NCBI GenBank assembly: GCA_023376005.1
Contig: CM042145.1
Location: 95,107,462-95,171,461 of the forward strand
Direction of reading: 5' to 3'
From: Doryteuthis pealeii
Taxonomy: Eukaryota; Mollusca; Cephalopoda; Myopsida; Loliginidae
Length of the DNA stretch: 64,000 nt
This document shows, piece after piece, positions 1-8,865 of the stretch. The position numbers were made by a program, and so were the translations under genes. Numbering within the stretch: the stretch's first letter is position 1; each line of letters opens with the position of its first letter. The notes below the pieces were generated by a model that did not search any database, was not told where the DNA came from, and worked only from the letters and a program-made list of their open reading frames with translations.

Positions 1-75
1 ACATATATCCGTAACATATATGCATAAAATAACCCTAGACGGGTTGACAAGTCGTTAAAATCAATCAATCAATAC
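1..75 (-). repeat. Head fragment of repeat-B
   Basis: Read on the minus strand, this is the head of a repeat found at least a dozen times in the window: a GATTGATT-like run, then a conserved stretch reading roughly 'acttgtcaacccgtctagg'. The same head is seen at 53955-54015 and 61620-61690 (minus) and at 22062, 54085 and 58175 (plus). The body is missing here because the window starts inside it. Homology with the second block copy begins near position 59, so this fragment lies at the duplication edge. Confidence 0.6.
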
Positions 76-107
76 AAACTAAGATATAAATATTTATTAC
101 ATAGTTA

Positions 108-458
108 GGTAATCTGAAAATTAGCTACATAAATGGGAGTAACCTCCTTTTGTTTATTTCATTTTGAGGAAGCTATATGTTTTGGTCGGCCATTTTCATT
201 TCACCGTAATCAATACAACTGCATGTTTTAACACGAAAATATAATAAAATGTGTTCTTAATAATAATTAAGCACAATTAAGGACACATTTTATGACATTT
301 TCGTGTTAAAAATGCAGTTGTATTGATTCGAACAAATTCGTATTTTCAGTGTAGCTTTACGGTGAAATGAAAATGGCCGATCAAAATATATGGCTTCCTC
401 AAAGGGAATTAAACAAGGGGAGGTTACTCTCATTTATGTAGCTACTGTTCAGATTACC
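108..458. mobile_element. Foldback MITE-1 with 8-bp target duplication
   Basis: A 351-bp element made of two inverted arms of roughly 150 bp or more. The ends read GGTAATCTGAA and the complementary TTCAGATTACC. Arms match through GTAGCTACATAAATG-like, GGCCATTTTCATTTCACC-like and TGCAGTTGTATTGATT-like blocks, with a loop near 258-300. The flanks are CATAGTTA (100-107) and CATAGTTT (459-466), an 8-bp duplication with one mismatch. There is no coding capacity, so it is non-autonomous. The 8-bp duplication is compatible with hAT or Merlin. The second copy is at 26832-27170. Confidence 0.8.
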
Positions 459-1042
459 CATAGTTTATCATGAGTCTACAGACATGTGACTGAGACTACG
501 TATACTACTTTTTATATGCGTAATCTTTTCATTTTGGACCCATAAATAATTTTTATTCTACTGTAAGACGTGTAACGAATCGCTCAATAAGTCCCGGTCC
601 AACTAATACAACAACAACTTTTAGGCAAAATTCGACTCCATTCATCAACATAGTCTCTTTCTAGCGTGATACACTGATTCCAACGCTTCTCTAACAAGTC
701 GATATCTTTTTTGTAGAGTGATTTGTCTTTGGCCTCAAAGTACGCCTCAGTTCCGATATCACTTCTTCATTGGAGCCAAATCTCTTTCCCTGGAACATTC
801 TTTTGAGGTCTGCAAACAGTCAGTCGTCGCTAGGGGCCAGATCTGGAAAATAGGGTTGGTGCGGAAGCAATTCAAAGTGCAATTCATGTAGTTATTCCAT
901 TGTTGCGATCGACTTTTGACACGGTGCATGGTCTTGGTGGAAGAGCATGTTTTTCTTATTCATTTCTGGTCGTTGTTTTCGCGATTTCTTCCTTCAAACG
1001 CACCAATAATGCTATGTAATATTCGCTATTGATGGTTCTTCC

Positions 1043-1384
1043 GGTAATTATGAACTTTTATTTAGTAAATTAGGGTGTCCCAGAAAAAACAGAACCCACA
1101 AATTTTGTAATAAAACTGTTAATTTTCCCATTAAAAATAAATTAGGGTTTAGGGTTAGGGTTAGCGTTAGGGTTGGGGTTTAGGGTTTAGGGTTAATTTA
1201 ATGGGAAAATAAATAAATAATTTGGCTTCTCTTTCTTCTGGGTTCGTCTGTACCCTAACACTAACCTTAACCCTAAACCCAAATTTATTTGTTTAATGGG
1301 AAAATTTACAGTTTTATTATAAGAATTGTGGGTTCGGTTTTTTCTGGGACACCCTAATTTACTAAACAAAAGTTCATAATTACC
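1043..1384. mobile_element. Foldback MITE-2 inserted in the mariner remnant
   Basis: A 342-bp element with inverted arms of about 100 bp (1043-1145 and 1283-1384). Ends are GGTAATTATGAAC and its complement, followed inward by a block containing AGGGTGTCCC. The flanks GTTCTTCC (1035-1042) and GTTCTTTC (1385-1392) form an 8-bp target duplication with one mismatch. Removing the element and one duplicate rejoins the mariner frame exactly at the LEK-RTINSEYY junction, confirming it as an insertion. The loop holds telomere-like repeats. The second copy is at 27735-28069. Confidence 0.85.
1142..1280. repeat. Opposed telomere-like TTAGGG tracts
   Basis: A G-rich tract (1142-1195) of degenerate TTAGGG/TTTAGGG units faces a C-rich CCCTAA-type tract (1252-1280) across about 55 bp. 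Both lie in the loop of MITE-2 and are mirrored in the other block copy near 27830 and 27945. TTAGGG is the telomere unit of most animals outside the arthropods and nematodes, but these are short interstitial tracts, not a chromosome end. Confidence 0.75.
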
Positions 1385-1802
1385 GTTCTTTCTTTCTCAA
1401 GGTAATCGATGAACAAAATACCTGACCATAAATAAGATTCTAGTTTAATCTTTCGAAAAACACTGCCATTTATTTAGATACTGGGACTTTTTTTTCTCTC
1501 GCCATGACAGAATGCAAGAGGTAGATAACAAAAGCAATGAGCATAGTGCGACAGGGCATAAAAGGAGGAGAAAGATTTGTCACAAGGTTTTAATCCTTTC
1601 TAATATTCTTGAAAATTAAGCTTATTATATCAGCGAGCATACGTACACAAGAAAAAAAAACCCACAAATTTGAAAGGACATAAAAATGAATGTTATTTTT
1701 AATGGTTTCTAGTTTAATGCACTCTGTCGAGCGTGGGGGGGGGGGGGCTAAAAATACACTTACAGTATCCTCTGCAGAGTATACACCACACAAAAAGGGG
1801 TT

Positions 1803-2080
1803 CCTAGTAATGATATTGGACCATACGACCTTAACGCACCCTTTTTGATCTCGATTAAGAAAGGACATGTTCTTCATTTACACCGTCAATATGCGGTTGT
1901 TTTAACAGAAGATTTTTGAGATTTAAAAAAATTATAAATCTAACCCCTAACCCTAACCCTAATCCCTAACCCTAACCGCTAACAGACAACCGGATATTGA
2001 CGGTGTAAATGAAAAACATGCCCTTTCTTAATCGAGATCAAAAAGCGGTGCCTAAAGGTCATATCGTCCATGATATTAAC
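1803..2080. repeat. Inverted repeat with a CCCTAA loop
   Basis: The left arm (about 1803-1905) and right arm (about 1978-2080) are reverse complements. They share blocks such as TTTTTGATCTCGATTAAGAAAG and its complement, and the 'cattTACACCGTCAATAT' block. The loop (1941-1978) is a CCCTAACC-type tract. No clean target duplication could be read. The right flank (about 2068-2100) looks like a repeat-B end on the minus strand. The second copy is at about 28500-28700. Confidence 0.65.
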
Positions 2081-2100
2081 TGCATCTGGTGGTGAGGCTC

Positions 2101-2508
2101 AGTAACAGAGCTATTCCGTCGGGAAATTAGGTTCCTGGTAGAGGCATCCAAGGTAAACAGATCTTGCACCCAGTGGTATTAGAGTCACAATCCAACTGAA
2201 AGAGGCTCTGGTGGAAATTAAAAGAGGCTTCAGCATCGGAAACCGGTGATTACTTTTAGTCACCTTGTTCACCCCTATGCCTGCTGGATGATCTGCAGCA
2301 AACAAGACTGTCTACATCCGGGGATTTAGGGACCGATTGCGTTTCTATTCCCATGATACTGCATCTTTGACTTTCTATGATTTTTTAACGAACATTTTTT
2401 GCGATCGATGCTAAGAACCGTGACTGGCTGGAGAACATCGATTCGCTCGCATAAGGTCACCAGGAATGGTCGGCCTTCGTGGCGAACAGTTACTCTTTTA
2501 AACTGCAT
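2101..2508. other. Unclassified complex sequence with one short minus-strand frame
   Basis: No gene can be supported here. The minus-strand frame at 2326-2520 encodes 64 residues with a start VTVRHEGRPFLV and a later VLSIDRKK. That faintly resembles the beta-strand and first RuvC motif of TnpB/Fanzor-type proteins, but no other conserved blocks follow. The same frame is readable in the other block copy (about 28930-29115) with only a few substitutions. I treat it as unassigned. Confidence 0.3.
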
Positions 2509-3135
2509 AGGGTGTCGCATCGTAAGTTATTCGTTTGCAAGATAGTCTCACAGATCCCTTATTATCCAATAGCGAGTTCGATCTTCGCTGGATGTCCATA
2601 CTTGCGAATTTGTGCCACATCAAATCTTAGCCAATGGGTTGGGTAAATACGTACTTGGTCTATTAATATCAGTAGGGCATGTCATTGCGGTGTAATCGTT
2701 AGCAAAGTTCCGCATGGGTAAATACGTACTTTATCAAAATCCATAGGACATCCCATTGTGGTGTAATCGTTAGCAGGCTAGTCTCGCGGATCCGGTATTC
2801 CTGGATATCGAGTTCGATCTTCGCTGTATGTCCCATACTTGCGAACTTGTGTCACATCCAATCTTAGACAACGGGTTGGGTAAATACCTACTTACTCTAT
2901 AAATATAAGTAGGGTCATTGCGTTATAATCGTTAGCAAGTTCCCGCATGGGTAAATACGTACTTTATCAAAATCCATAGGACATACCATTGTGGTGTAAT
3001 CGTTAGCAAGCTAGTCCCGCATATCCATTGCAACTGAATAACGAGTTCGATCCTTGCTGTATGCCCGATACTCGCGACATTGTGTCACATCCTACACAGG
3101 GGATGGGTTGGGTAAATGCCTACTGCAGGTATCTT
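2509..3135 (+). repeat. Tandem array of tRNA-derived SINE-C units
   Basis: Tandem compound units of about 240 bp, each a tRNA-like piece plus a shorter spacer piece. Good internal Pol III boxes are visible: A box TGGTGTAATCG at 2759-2769 with B box GAGTTCGATCT at 2810-2820, and A box at 2992-3002 with B box GAGTTCGATCC at 3043-3053 (about 40 bp apart, typical). Each tRNA-like part is followed by GGGTTGGGTAAATAC-type sequence. The first unit is more degraded. The second copy is at 29110-29735, and single units appear at 9985-10115 and 52405-52590. Confidence 0.75.
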
Positions 3136-3189
3136 ACTGCCGAATAAAATTACCTTTATATACCGTAGGACTCCAAACATTCTTTTTCG

Positions 3190-3375
3190 TTTGAGCTGTT
3201 CTGACGTCTAAGCCATTCAAGGCAAAGGTGTCCCGTGGTAAGAAGCATAACTCCTTCTTCCTTATTTACGCCTTGTTGAGAACAGCAACGTCGTCCCTTA
3301 TTGACTACGTACGCCATCTGTCGGACCCATCACACTTGAAACGTGCCTCATCAGTAAATAGTACTTAAAAAAAAG
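3190..3375 (-). pseudogene. Possible Tc1-like transposase fragment
   Basis: The minus strand encodes FTDEARFKCDGSDRW near 3335-3370. This resembles the F-S/T-DE-xxF block that carries the first catalytic Asp of Tc1-type transposases. Stops and frame breaks follow at once and no further blocks were found, so this is at best a short dead fragment. A lightly changed copy is at about 29760-29945. Confidence 0.3.
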
Positions 3376-3589
3376 ACGACACGGTTTGTTAGCGTTCTTT
3401 TAATGTTATCTAGTTTTCTTTTTCGTTAATGTGATTTTCGTCTTAGTTTTCGCGCTCTTGAATCCCATTTAATGTAGAGTTCTTTGTTCAGATAAAACAT
3501 GGATGTCCAGTTTACACTTCTTCACTTTATCTGCTGTCATTGTTTCGCCTAATGTTAAAAGCCTTCTAAATCTCCTCGTCATCCTTCTT

Positions 3590-4246
3590 TCTTTCCTGTT
3601 ACCCTCCATCTTTATCTTGTTGTTGCTGTTATAGTTGTTGTTGTTGTTGTTGCTGCTGTTTGTTGTTGTCTTCTTCTTCTTCTTCTTTTCTTCATTTCTT
3701 TTTTTTCCGTTGTTTCTATTAATTCATTGTTCCTCGTCTTCTGTTGTTGTTCTTTCTTTGTCTTATTCTTAGCTTTAAAAAAAAATTCTCTTCTTCTTCT
3801 TCTTCTTCTTCTTCTTCTTCTTCTTCTTCTTCTTCTTCTTTAATTGTTGTTCTTTTTTGTCCTTGTTTTTTGTTTTGTTTTTATTCTTCGTCTTCCCCTT
3901 CTTTTATTGTTTTCTTCGTGTTGTTCTTCTTGGTTTAAAAAAAAGTTATTCTTTTTATTCGTCTTTTTTTCTTGTTGTCATTTTGATCTTTTTGTTTTTT
4001 ATTCACTGTCTTCCTCTTCCTGCTCTTTTTTGTTCTTCTTTTATTTTTGTTCTTCTTATTCTTCTTACTGTTGTTCTTGTTCTTTTTCTTGTTCTTTTTG
4101 CTCTTCTTGCTCTTGCGTTTGTTTTTCTTTTGTTGTTTTTGTTGTTATTGTTGTTGCTGTTGCTGTTGTTCTTGTTCTTGTTCTTGTTCTTCTTGTTCTT
4201 GTTCTTGTTCTTCTAGTTCTTGTTGTTGTTGTTGTTGTTGTGTGTT

Positions 4247-4277
<31 letters not shown>

Positions 4278-4312
4278 TTATTATTATTATTATTATTACT
4301 ATTATTATAGTT
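3590..4312. repeat. (TTC/TTG/TTA)n pyrimidine-rich trinucleotide domain
   Basis: About 700 bp of degenerate TTG, TTC and finally TTA triplets, including a near-pure (TTC)n run at about 3786-3840, (TTC)n again at 4247-4276 and (TTA)n to about 4305. Poly-Ser/Phe/Leu/Cys open frames across it are composition artefacts. The counterpart at 30140-31085 differs by many indels, as expected for such tracts. Confidence 0.9.
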
Positions 4313-4315
4313 GGT

Positions 4316-5230
4316 ATTTGCCTCATACCCCGCTTGTATGGGCTGGACACAAAGGTCTCATAAAAAATTGCCTTTGTAAATACCAACTCTACGTTACTCA
4401 TTTGCATCAAGTAATAATTCATTGTAATGCTATAAAATTAGAACAGTAAACAAACAAAAAAGTTTTAAAAGTAGAAAATATTTGGGAATGAGGCCAAAAT
4501 ATTATTTAGACTAGTACAAAATAAAAAACGCCCCCCCCCGGGTGATGTAAAAATAGATTTTTTTAAAACATATTTCCTGAGAAGGTGGGAGTTACAAATT
4601 CTATGTCAGAGGGTTTGTATCATAAGTAAGCAAAATCCTCATATTTATTTAATCAGTAAAAAAATAAAAAATAAAACAATTTGAAATGAAAACTGAGCCC
4701 CGTCCCTCTCAAATAAAATGTTGCGTGCATGTAATAATCAAACAATTATTTTGAATATTTTCCACATTAATTTTACACAAAATCGTAGGTATTTATTTAT
4801 TTGGAAACTTTTTGTTAACTTCTTGTTACTGTAAAAAAAAGGACGAGAGTAAAAAACAATTTTTAAAATTGCTCAAATTTTGTGTGTATAGCATAAGAAT
4901 ATTGTGACGTAAGCTGTGACGTAGAGCTATGACGTAGTTTTTGTTACAGACAAAAATACAGACAATCTCCATTATTAATAGAAGATGTTTTATAATGCAG
5001 AATTTTTGCTTTTGAAAATCTGTAATCTTTGTCAGTTATCTTGACGTGAATATAAAATCTTTTTTATGTCATATTTTCAGTTGTTGCTTTCTTTTTATAT
5101 TTTTTCTTTTATATTCCGTCAAAGATTTACTGAGATTCTTCTAAATAATGAAAACACGAAGTAACAAAACAAACAGAAACAACAGAAAACAACAACATCT
5201 CCTGGGATAAGTTTAAACAACAGAATAGCA
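4316..5230. other. AT-rich sequence without a recognisable feature
   Basis: About 900 bp of AT-rich, non-repetitive sequence. The GACGTAAG/GACGTAGTTTTTGTTACAGAC stretch near 4910-4960 recurs at about 32040-32085 (block copy) and more distantly at about 20495-20530, so part of it is an old dispersed repeat. No coding frame or RNA gene was seen. Confidence 0.6.
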
Positions 5231-5350
5231 AAACCTCATCTCCAAATTCATTGATTTCAATGTGAAATGTTGGTATCAACAAGACAGCGAGGGAATCTAC
5301 CTCCTTTTCGCTAGCGCTAGACCAGGAAGATTTTTTATCTGAGGTAAAGC
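5231..5350 (+). repeat. Fragment of the 7306-7834 repeat family
   Basis: The stretch GACAGCGAGGGAATCTACC ... CGCTAGCGCTAGACCAGGAAG matches the arms of the foldback at 7306-7834 in the same orientation as its left arm. No tRNA-like core is present. A copy is at about 32395-32465. Confidence 0.6.
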
Positions 5351-5844
5351 ACAATACCTAACGTTACAGAAATAGAAAAAAAATGGATGTAGTGCCCTCA
5401 ACATTCGAAAAGGTATGTAATCAATTAGTCTCTGTCCATGGGAAAGAAGAGAGACAATTGAAGAAGGTAGAATAAAAAAAAAAAAGAAAACAAAAACCAT
5501 AAAGAAAACAAGTAGAAGTGCGATGGATAAGACCCTTTTAAGACTAAGGGATTAGGCTTTAAGGTTGGTGATTTTGTCTACTATTAGAATCCCTATAAGA
5601 GAGATAAATTGGACTACGCTGGCAGTCATATGTAGAGGTTGAAAAGTTTTCCCCATTGACTGGCTCAGTCTCGAAGACGCATACTGAGAACCTTCAGGCG
5701 CCATCCTTCGAAGAATGAATAATTTCCACAACGGACATACCGTTTTGAGGAATAGTATTGGCTGCTCCAGTAGACTCTCGTGATACTGATAGTGAATCCG
5801 GAGCGGAACAGGCCGATTTTCCTGTGTGAAAGTTCCGACATCGG

Positions 5845-5935
5845 CGTGAGTTTGAGTTTGAGTTTGAGTTTGAGTTTTGTTTAACGACTTATCAACCTCT
5901 GTGGGTTATCTAATGCCAGAAAAGGTTATATAGAA
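5845..5935 (+). repeat. Repeat-B head with GAGTTT hexamer run
   Basis: Four GAGTTT-type units (about 5849-5876) are followed by a repeat-B-like head (TTAACGACTTATCAACC, then GGGTTATCTAATGCC). The remainder of the element is absent. The duplicate is at about 33220-33300. Confidence 0.55.
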
Positions 5936-6229
5936 TGCTTTTACATATGGATTTCAGTCTTTAAAGTAGCCATTCTCTGGTTGTATTCGATTATGTTTTG
6001 TTAGATCTTGTTGAAAAAGTTGCTTTTTTTCTAATTTAAAATGTCTTCTGTGTTTGTATTTTTAAAGAGGTCTTTTAAGTTTTTTTGTTTGATAATATTT
6101 GGTGCTGGTTTGTCTGAGACTGTTGCAGTTTAGGAGGAGGTGTTTGCTAGTGAGATGTACTTTGCATATTGGGCATACTGGGGCGTACTCCCTTACGTAC
6201 TCATCGGCGTGAGAACTCAAACAATGAGT

Positions 6230-6772
6230 GATTAGTATTATCTGCGTTATTCGGACTATTGTCCCATCTTCATTATTACTTGTACAACGTTTCGGTCGAT
6301 ATGCCCTCCGGCCTTCTTCAGGTATTTCTTGTCGGACTCGGGAACCTACTTTTCGAACTCGGGAACTTTCTTGTCGTCCAATTGGACACATGGCTGAGTG
6401 GATAAGGTAGTTAGGTTAAGACAGTTCTAAGTGACAGTTATCTCTGGAACCCGAGTTCAATGCTGAGTGAAAGCAGTTAGAAAAATAATTAATTAATTAA
6501 CACAACTCCTATCCCAGCTATGGTTAGCGGAATGAGAACAGGATACCCCCGAGGACTAAATAAAGGGTTAGGTTCAAAGTTCCGTGATGGCTCCCGAATA
6601 CGACAAGAAAGTTCCCGAGTTCGAAAAGAAGGTTCCCGAGTCCGAGAAGGTTCCCGAGTCCGACAAGAAATACCTGAAGAAGGCCGGAGGGTATATCGGC
6701 CGAAACGTTGTACAAGTAACAATGAAGATGGGGACAATAGTCCGAATGACGCAGATAATACTAATCTTCAAG
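6230..6772. repeat. Inverted repeat carrying paired hairpin motifs
   Basis: The left arm (about 6230-6376) and right arm (about 6601-6772) are reverse complements and carry GTTCCCGAGTCCGA-type tandem units of about 21 bp. The right arm has more of these units. Each arm includes the CTGAAGA ... GAAAC hairpin (minus strand 6289-6321, plus strand 6674-6706). Open frames with a lysine/proline/glutamate repeat arise from the 21-bp units and are not convincing genes. The loop contains a tRNA-like stretch. Confidence 0.75.
6388..6472 (+). repeat. tRNA-like SINE head (degraded)
   Basis: TGGCTGAGTGGATAAGG resembles the D-arm/A box of a Leu- or Ser-type tRNA, and GAACCCGAGTTCAATGC resembles a B box 50-60 bp downstream. 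No complete cloverleaf can be drawn, so this is a SINE remnant and not a tRNA gene. The degraded counterpart is at about 33755-33840. Confidence 0.5.
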
Positions 6773-6884
6773 ACTCATTTCAAACATTCAGAGAAATAAT
6801 GAGTCTTATGTTCCACAACTCAAGCACCTGACCATGACACGACGCAGAACAACGGATAAAAACGTTTCAATGATTGATACGGAG

Positions 6885-7078
6885 GTTATCTTGTTGGTTG
6901 GTTGGTTGGTTGGTTGGATTTTACGGCATGTCGATTCTTGGGTTATCGTTTGCCGAAGACGGTTTGTTTTATTCATTCTTGTTGGGTATTCAAGTTTTTT
7001 ACAACTTTTTTTAAAAACCCATTTTTCAATGAGGATTAAGGTGGACATGGAAGTAATGGTGATTAAAGGATACTCCAC
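6885..7078 (+). repeat. Repeat-B 5' half
   Basis: The stretch begins with a (GGTT)n run, continues TTTTACGGCATGTCGATTC and TTTATTCATTCTTGTTGGG, and ends in a run of T. It matches the 5' half of repeat-B; only a weak 3' half (AAGTAATGGTGATTAAAGG) follows. No Pol III boxes were recognised, so the family is left unclassified. Confidence 0.65.
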
Positions 7079-7310
7079 TCTCCGCGGGGCTATAGAGAAG
7101 GGTATAAGTTCGAAAGTGAACGTAATAGCATGACTGGAGATCGAACTCCCTTACTGTGATGTCGCAGTCTAGCACGTTAGAAATACCTTTATGGGGAGTT
7201 CCTGTGATATAGGGGCTACCGTCATGGGATGCTACATCCCAGTAAGTGAGTTCAAACAACAGTCTTACTATTACGTTCACATTCGCGCTAATACCCTTTG
7301 GAGAGCCATA
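7079..7310. repeat. Inverted repeat with tRNA-like arms
   Basis: The left arm (7079-7165) pairs with the right arm (7220-7310). Shared blocks include GTGAACGTAATAG and GAACTC-CTTACTG-GATGT. The minus strand of the left arm holds a B-box-like GAGTTCGATCTCC, suggesting two opposed tRNA-derived fragments. It directly abuts the next foldback. Confidence 0.6.
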
Positions 7311-7834
7311 AGTAAAAAATTAAGTCCTCGGGGCGGCCTAATATCGGTATCAGCCAGACATCAAGGGAATCTATCTGTTTTAACTAGCGCTAAACCAAGG
7401 ATATTGTCTTAGCGTCTGAGTCGGGGCGCCACATTTACCATCAGCTCCTCCCTGTACCATACAGATCCCTGTGCTACTCATACGCTGAGTTGGCGAGGGC
7501 CAATATCGAACCAGGAACCTTGTGATTTCTAGCCGAACGCTATACCGACTGAGCTAAAATTCCCCAAGTTGTGTGTTAAATAGTAGCAGCACTGTTTAGA
7601 AATCGCAAGGTTCCTGGTTCGATACCGACCATCGCCAACTCAGCATATGAGTAGTACAGGGATCTGTGCAGTAAAGTAAGAAGCTGATGGTAGGTCTGGC
7701 GCACCATCTCAGATGCAAAAAACAATCTTCTTCGTCTAGCGCTAGTGAAAAGAGGATAGACTCCCTCGCTGTCTGGTTGATGCCGACTTTAGGCCACCCC
7801 GACGAATTACTTTTTTACTTACTGTTATTCTACA
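7306..7834. repeat. Foldback of two opposed tRNA-derived elements
   Basis: Arms of about 210 bp (about 7306-7533 and 7600-7834) flank a loop of about 66 bp. Shared blocks are CGGGGYGGCCTAA, ACTAGCGCTA, ACCATCAGC, CTGAGTTGGCGA and AACCAGGAACCTTG. On the minus strand the left arm reads TTTTAGCTCAGTCGGTATAG ... GGTTCCTGGTTCGATATTGG, a clear D-arm/A box and B box, but the anticodon and T stems are mispaired. The block copy is at about 34680-35160. Confidence 0.75.
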
Positions 7835-8199
7835 ATTATGCCTTCGACATTAACTAACCCAGGGAGGTTGATATGCCATGAAAACCAAACCATGTAAGTT
7901 TAGTTGAAAATAAAATAAATAAATGATAGTATGTAGGAGGTAATAATCAATTATTACTTTACAAAGAATGAAAGAAAGAAAGAAAAATAAAGAAAGTGAC
8001 TATGGAATGGCTAATTAACTATGAATGTAAAGTTTAATAGGTTAATAATTATAGCTATAACGTTAACAGTCTGCTAATTAAATCTTTGTAAACCTGATTA
8101 AAATCTTATTAATATTGCCTAATTAGGTGCATCTAGTATCGCTGCTCTTATTAGCTCATTCGGCTAGGTTTCTCCTTTTACTTACTCTCCCTTTCTCTT
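7835..8199. other. AT-rich spacer
   Basis: AT-rich sequence with an AAAGAAAGAAAG run near 7970-7990. No coding or RNA feature was seen. In the other block copy this stretch is partly repeated in inverted orientation (see 35690-35960). Confidence 0.6.
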
Positions 8200-8205
8200 T
8201 CTCTC

Positions 8206-8297
<92 letters not shown>

Positions 8298-8322
8298 ATA
8301 TAGATAGATAGATAGATAGATA
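8200..8322. repeat. (TC)n-(TA)n-(GATA)n microsatellite
   Basis: A (TC)n run (about 8206-8239) passes into (TA)n (to about 8292) and then GATA units (to about 8321). The open frame across it, rich in Tyr/Ile and then Arg/Glu, is an artefact. Confidence 0.95.
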
Positions 8323-8454
8323 AGGTGTGTCAAAAGTATCGAGATTGAAGCTGTATTTACCAAGATAGAAATGAACCATGAATGGAACGTTAATTTTATT
8401 TCAGAATACAAGGTATGTCAAATAGTACTTAAAATCTCGATACTTTTTGACATA
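8323..8454. mobile_element. Short MITE with mariner-like TIRs
   Basis: Terminal inverted repeats GTGTGTCAAAAGTATCGAGA (left, about 8324) and its complement with one inserted T (right, ends about 8453) enclose about 90 bp. TIRs beginning TGTGTCAAAAG are typical in style for mariner elements. There is no coding capacity. An interrupted, noisier copy of the left end is near 35946. Confidence 0.65.
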
Positions 8455-8465
8455 CATTGGCTACA

Positions 8466-8509
8466 TATTTCCATCATACTTCATATATATGAAGTATGAT
8501 AGAAATATG
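8466..8509. repeat. 44-bp palindrome
   Basis: A near-perfect palindrome centred on TATATATA: ATATTTC-ATCATACTTCATA and its complement. It could extrude as a cruciform. No factor site was recognised. Confidence 0.7.
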
Positions 8510-8539
8510 TAGACTAGTCATTTAAATTGTTATTAATAT

Positions 8540-8865
8540 CACTAGGATTAGTCAAAAGTTTTGCAATATTTTGGTAACGTAGGGAATAACTCTGGTTGAT
8601 TTCGCTAAGGTCTTAAAACTGACAAACCACACCGGACAGTGAAATGCCGACCACGGTCGATAATCCTTAAGTGGTACTTGTTGGATTTGCTTCTATGGCC
8701 TGAAGCAAAGCCCTGGAATCCACGATTTTAGCCTTACATGACTTCTTCTTGCAACCTGTGCGAAAGGTCTTGAACTTTCTGGTTACTCTACGGTAATTAA
8801 ACTGTACAACAAGCGTTTTTGTTGCTTCCACGGCATAAAGGTTCCGTTCGAACGTGTAAAGCATT
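8540..8865 (-). pseudogene. Mariner-type transposase N-terminal (HTH) remnant
   Basis: The minus strand encodes FKTFRTG followed by KIVDSRALLQAIEANPTSTT (about 8668-8750). After an in-frame stop it continues GLSTVVGISLSGVVCQF. This order matches the N-terminal helix-turn-helix region of mariner transposases (an xxKWFxRFRSG block, D-x-x-ALLxAIEANPTLTT, then the second HTH ending in H-L-x-x-LGK). At least two stops and no catalytic part make it a relic. It is separate from the remnant at 590-1430, which carries only the catalytic half. Confidence 0.6.

Larger units (their letters stand above)
590..1430 (-). pseudogene. Mariner-type transposase remnant, split by MITE-2
   Basis: Read on the minus strand, this gives the C-terminal half of a mariner-family DDE transposase. 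Visible pieces in order: IDYLEKERT (about 1390-1420), then past the inserted element TINSEYYIALLVRLKEEIA (about 985-1035), FHQDHAPC (about 915-945, around the second catalytic Asp), ELLPHQPYFPDLAPSD (about 825-870, third catalytic Asp), and YKKDIDLLEKRWNQCI plus a YVDE-like end (about 645-715). Mariner enzymes are DD34D and bind and cut at TA sites in the nucleus. This copy lacks its N-terminal DNA-binding region, has an in-frame stop just after the PSDD motif, needs frame changes, and is interrupted at 1043-1384, so it is dead. Its degraded duplicate is at about 27300-28105. Confidence 0.85.

Noticed and set aside
1142..1195. Chromosome-end telomere
   Set aside because: Only a few degenerate units, opposed by a CCCTAA tract and embedded in a transposon with ordinary sequence on both sides.
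3744..4449. Overlapping frames of up to 201 codons rich in Ser, Phe, Leu and Cys
   Set aside because: They are translations of (TTC)n, (TTG)n and (TTA)n triplets in three phases, and the same DNA gives poly-Asn/Arg on the other strand. No domain.
6584..6799. Lys/Pro/Glu repeat protein (21-bp coding repeats)
   Set aside because: The repeats are also present, inverted, at 6320-6376, where they are not in a long frame. They belong to an inverted repeat, and the frame is broken in the other block copy.
7500..7570. Possible functional tRNA gene on the minus strand
   Set aside because: A and B boxes are good, but the D stem, anticodon stem and T stem do not pair properly and the sequence is half of an inverted repeat family, so it is a tRNA-derived repeat.
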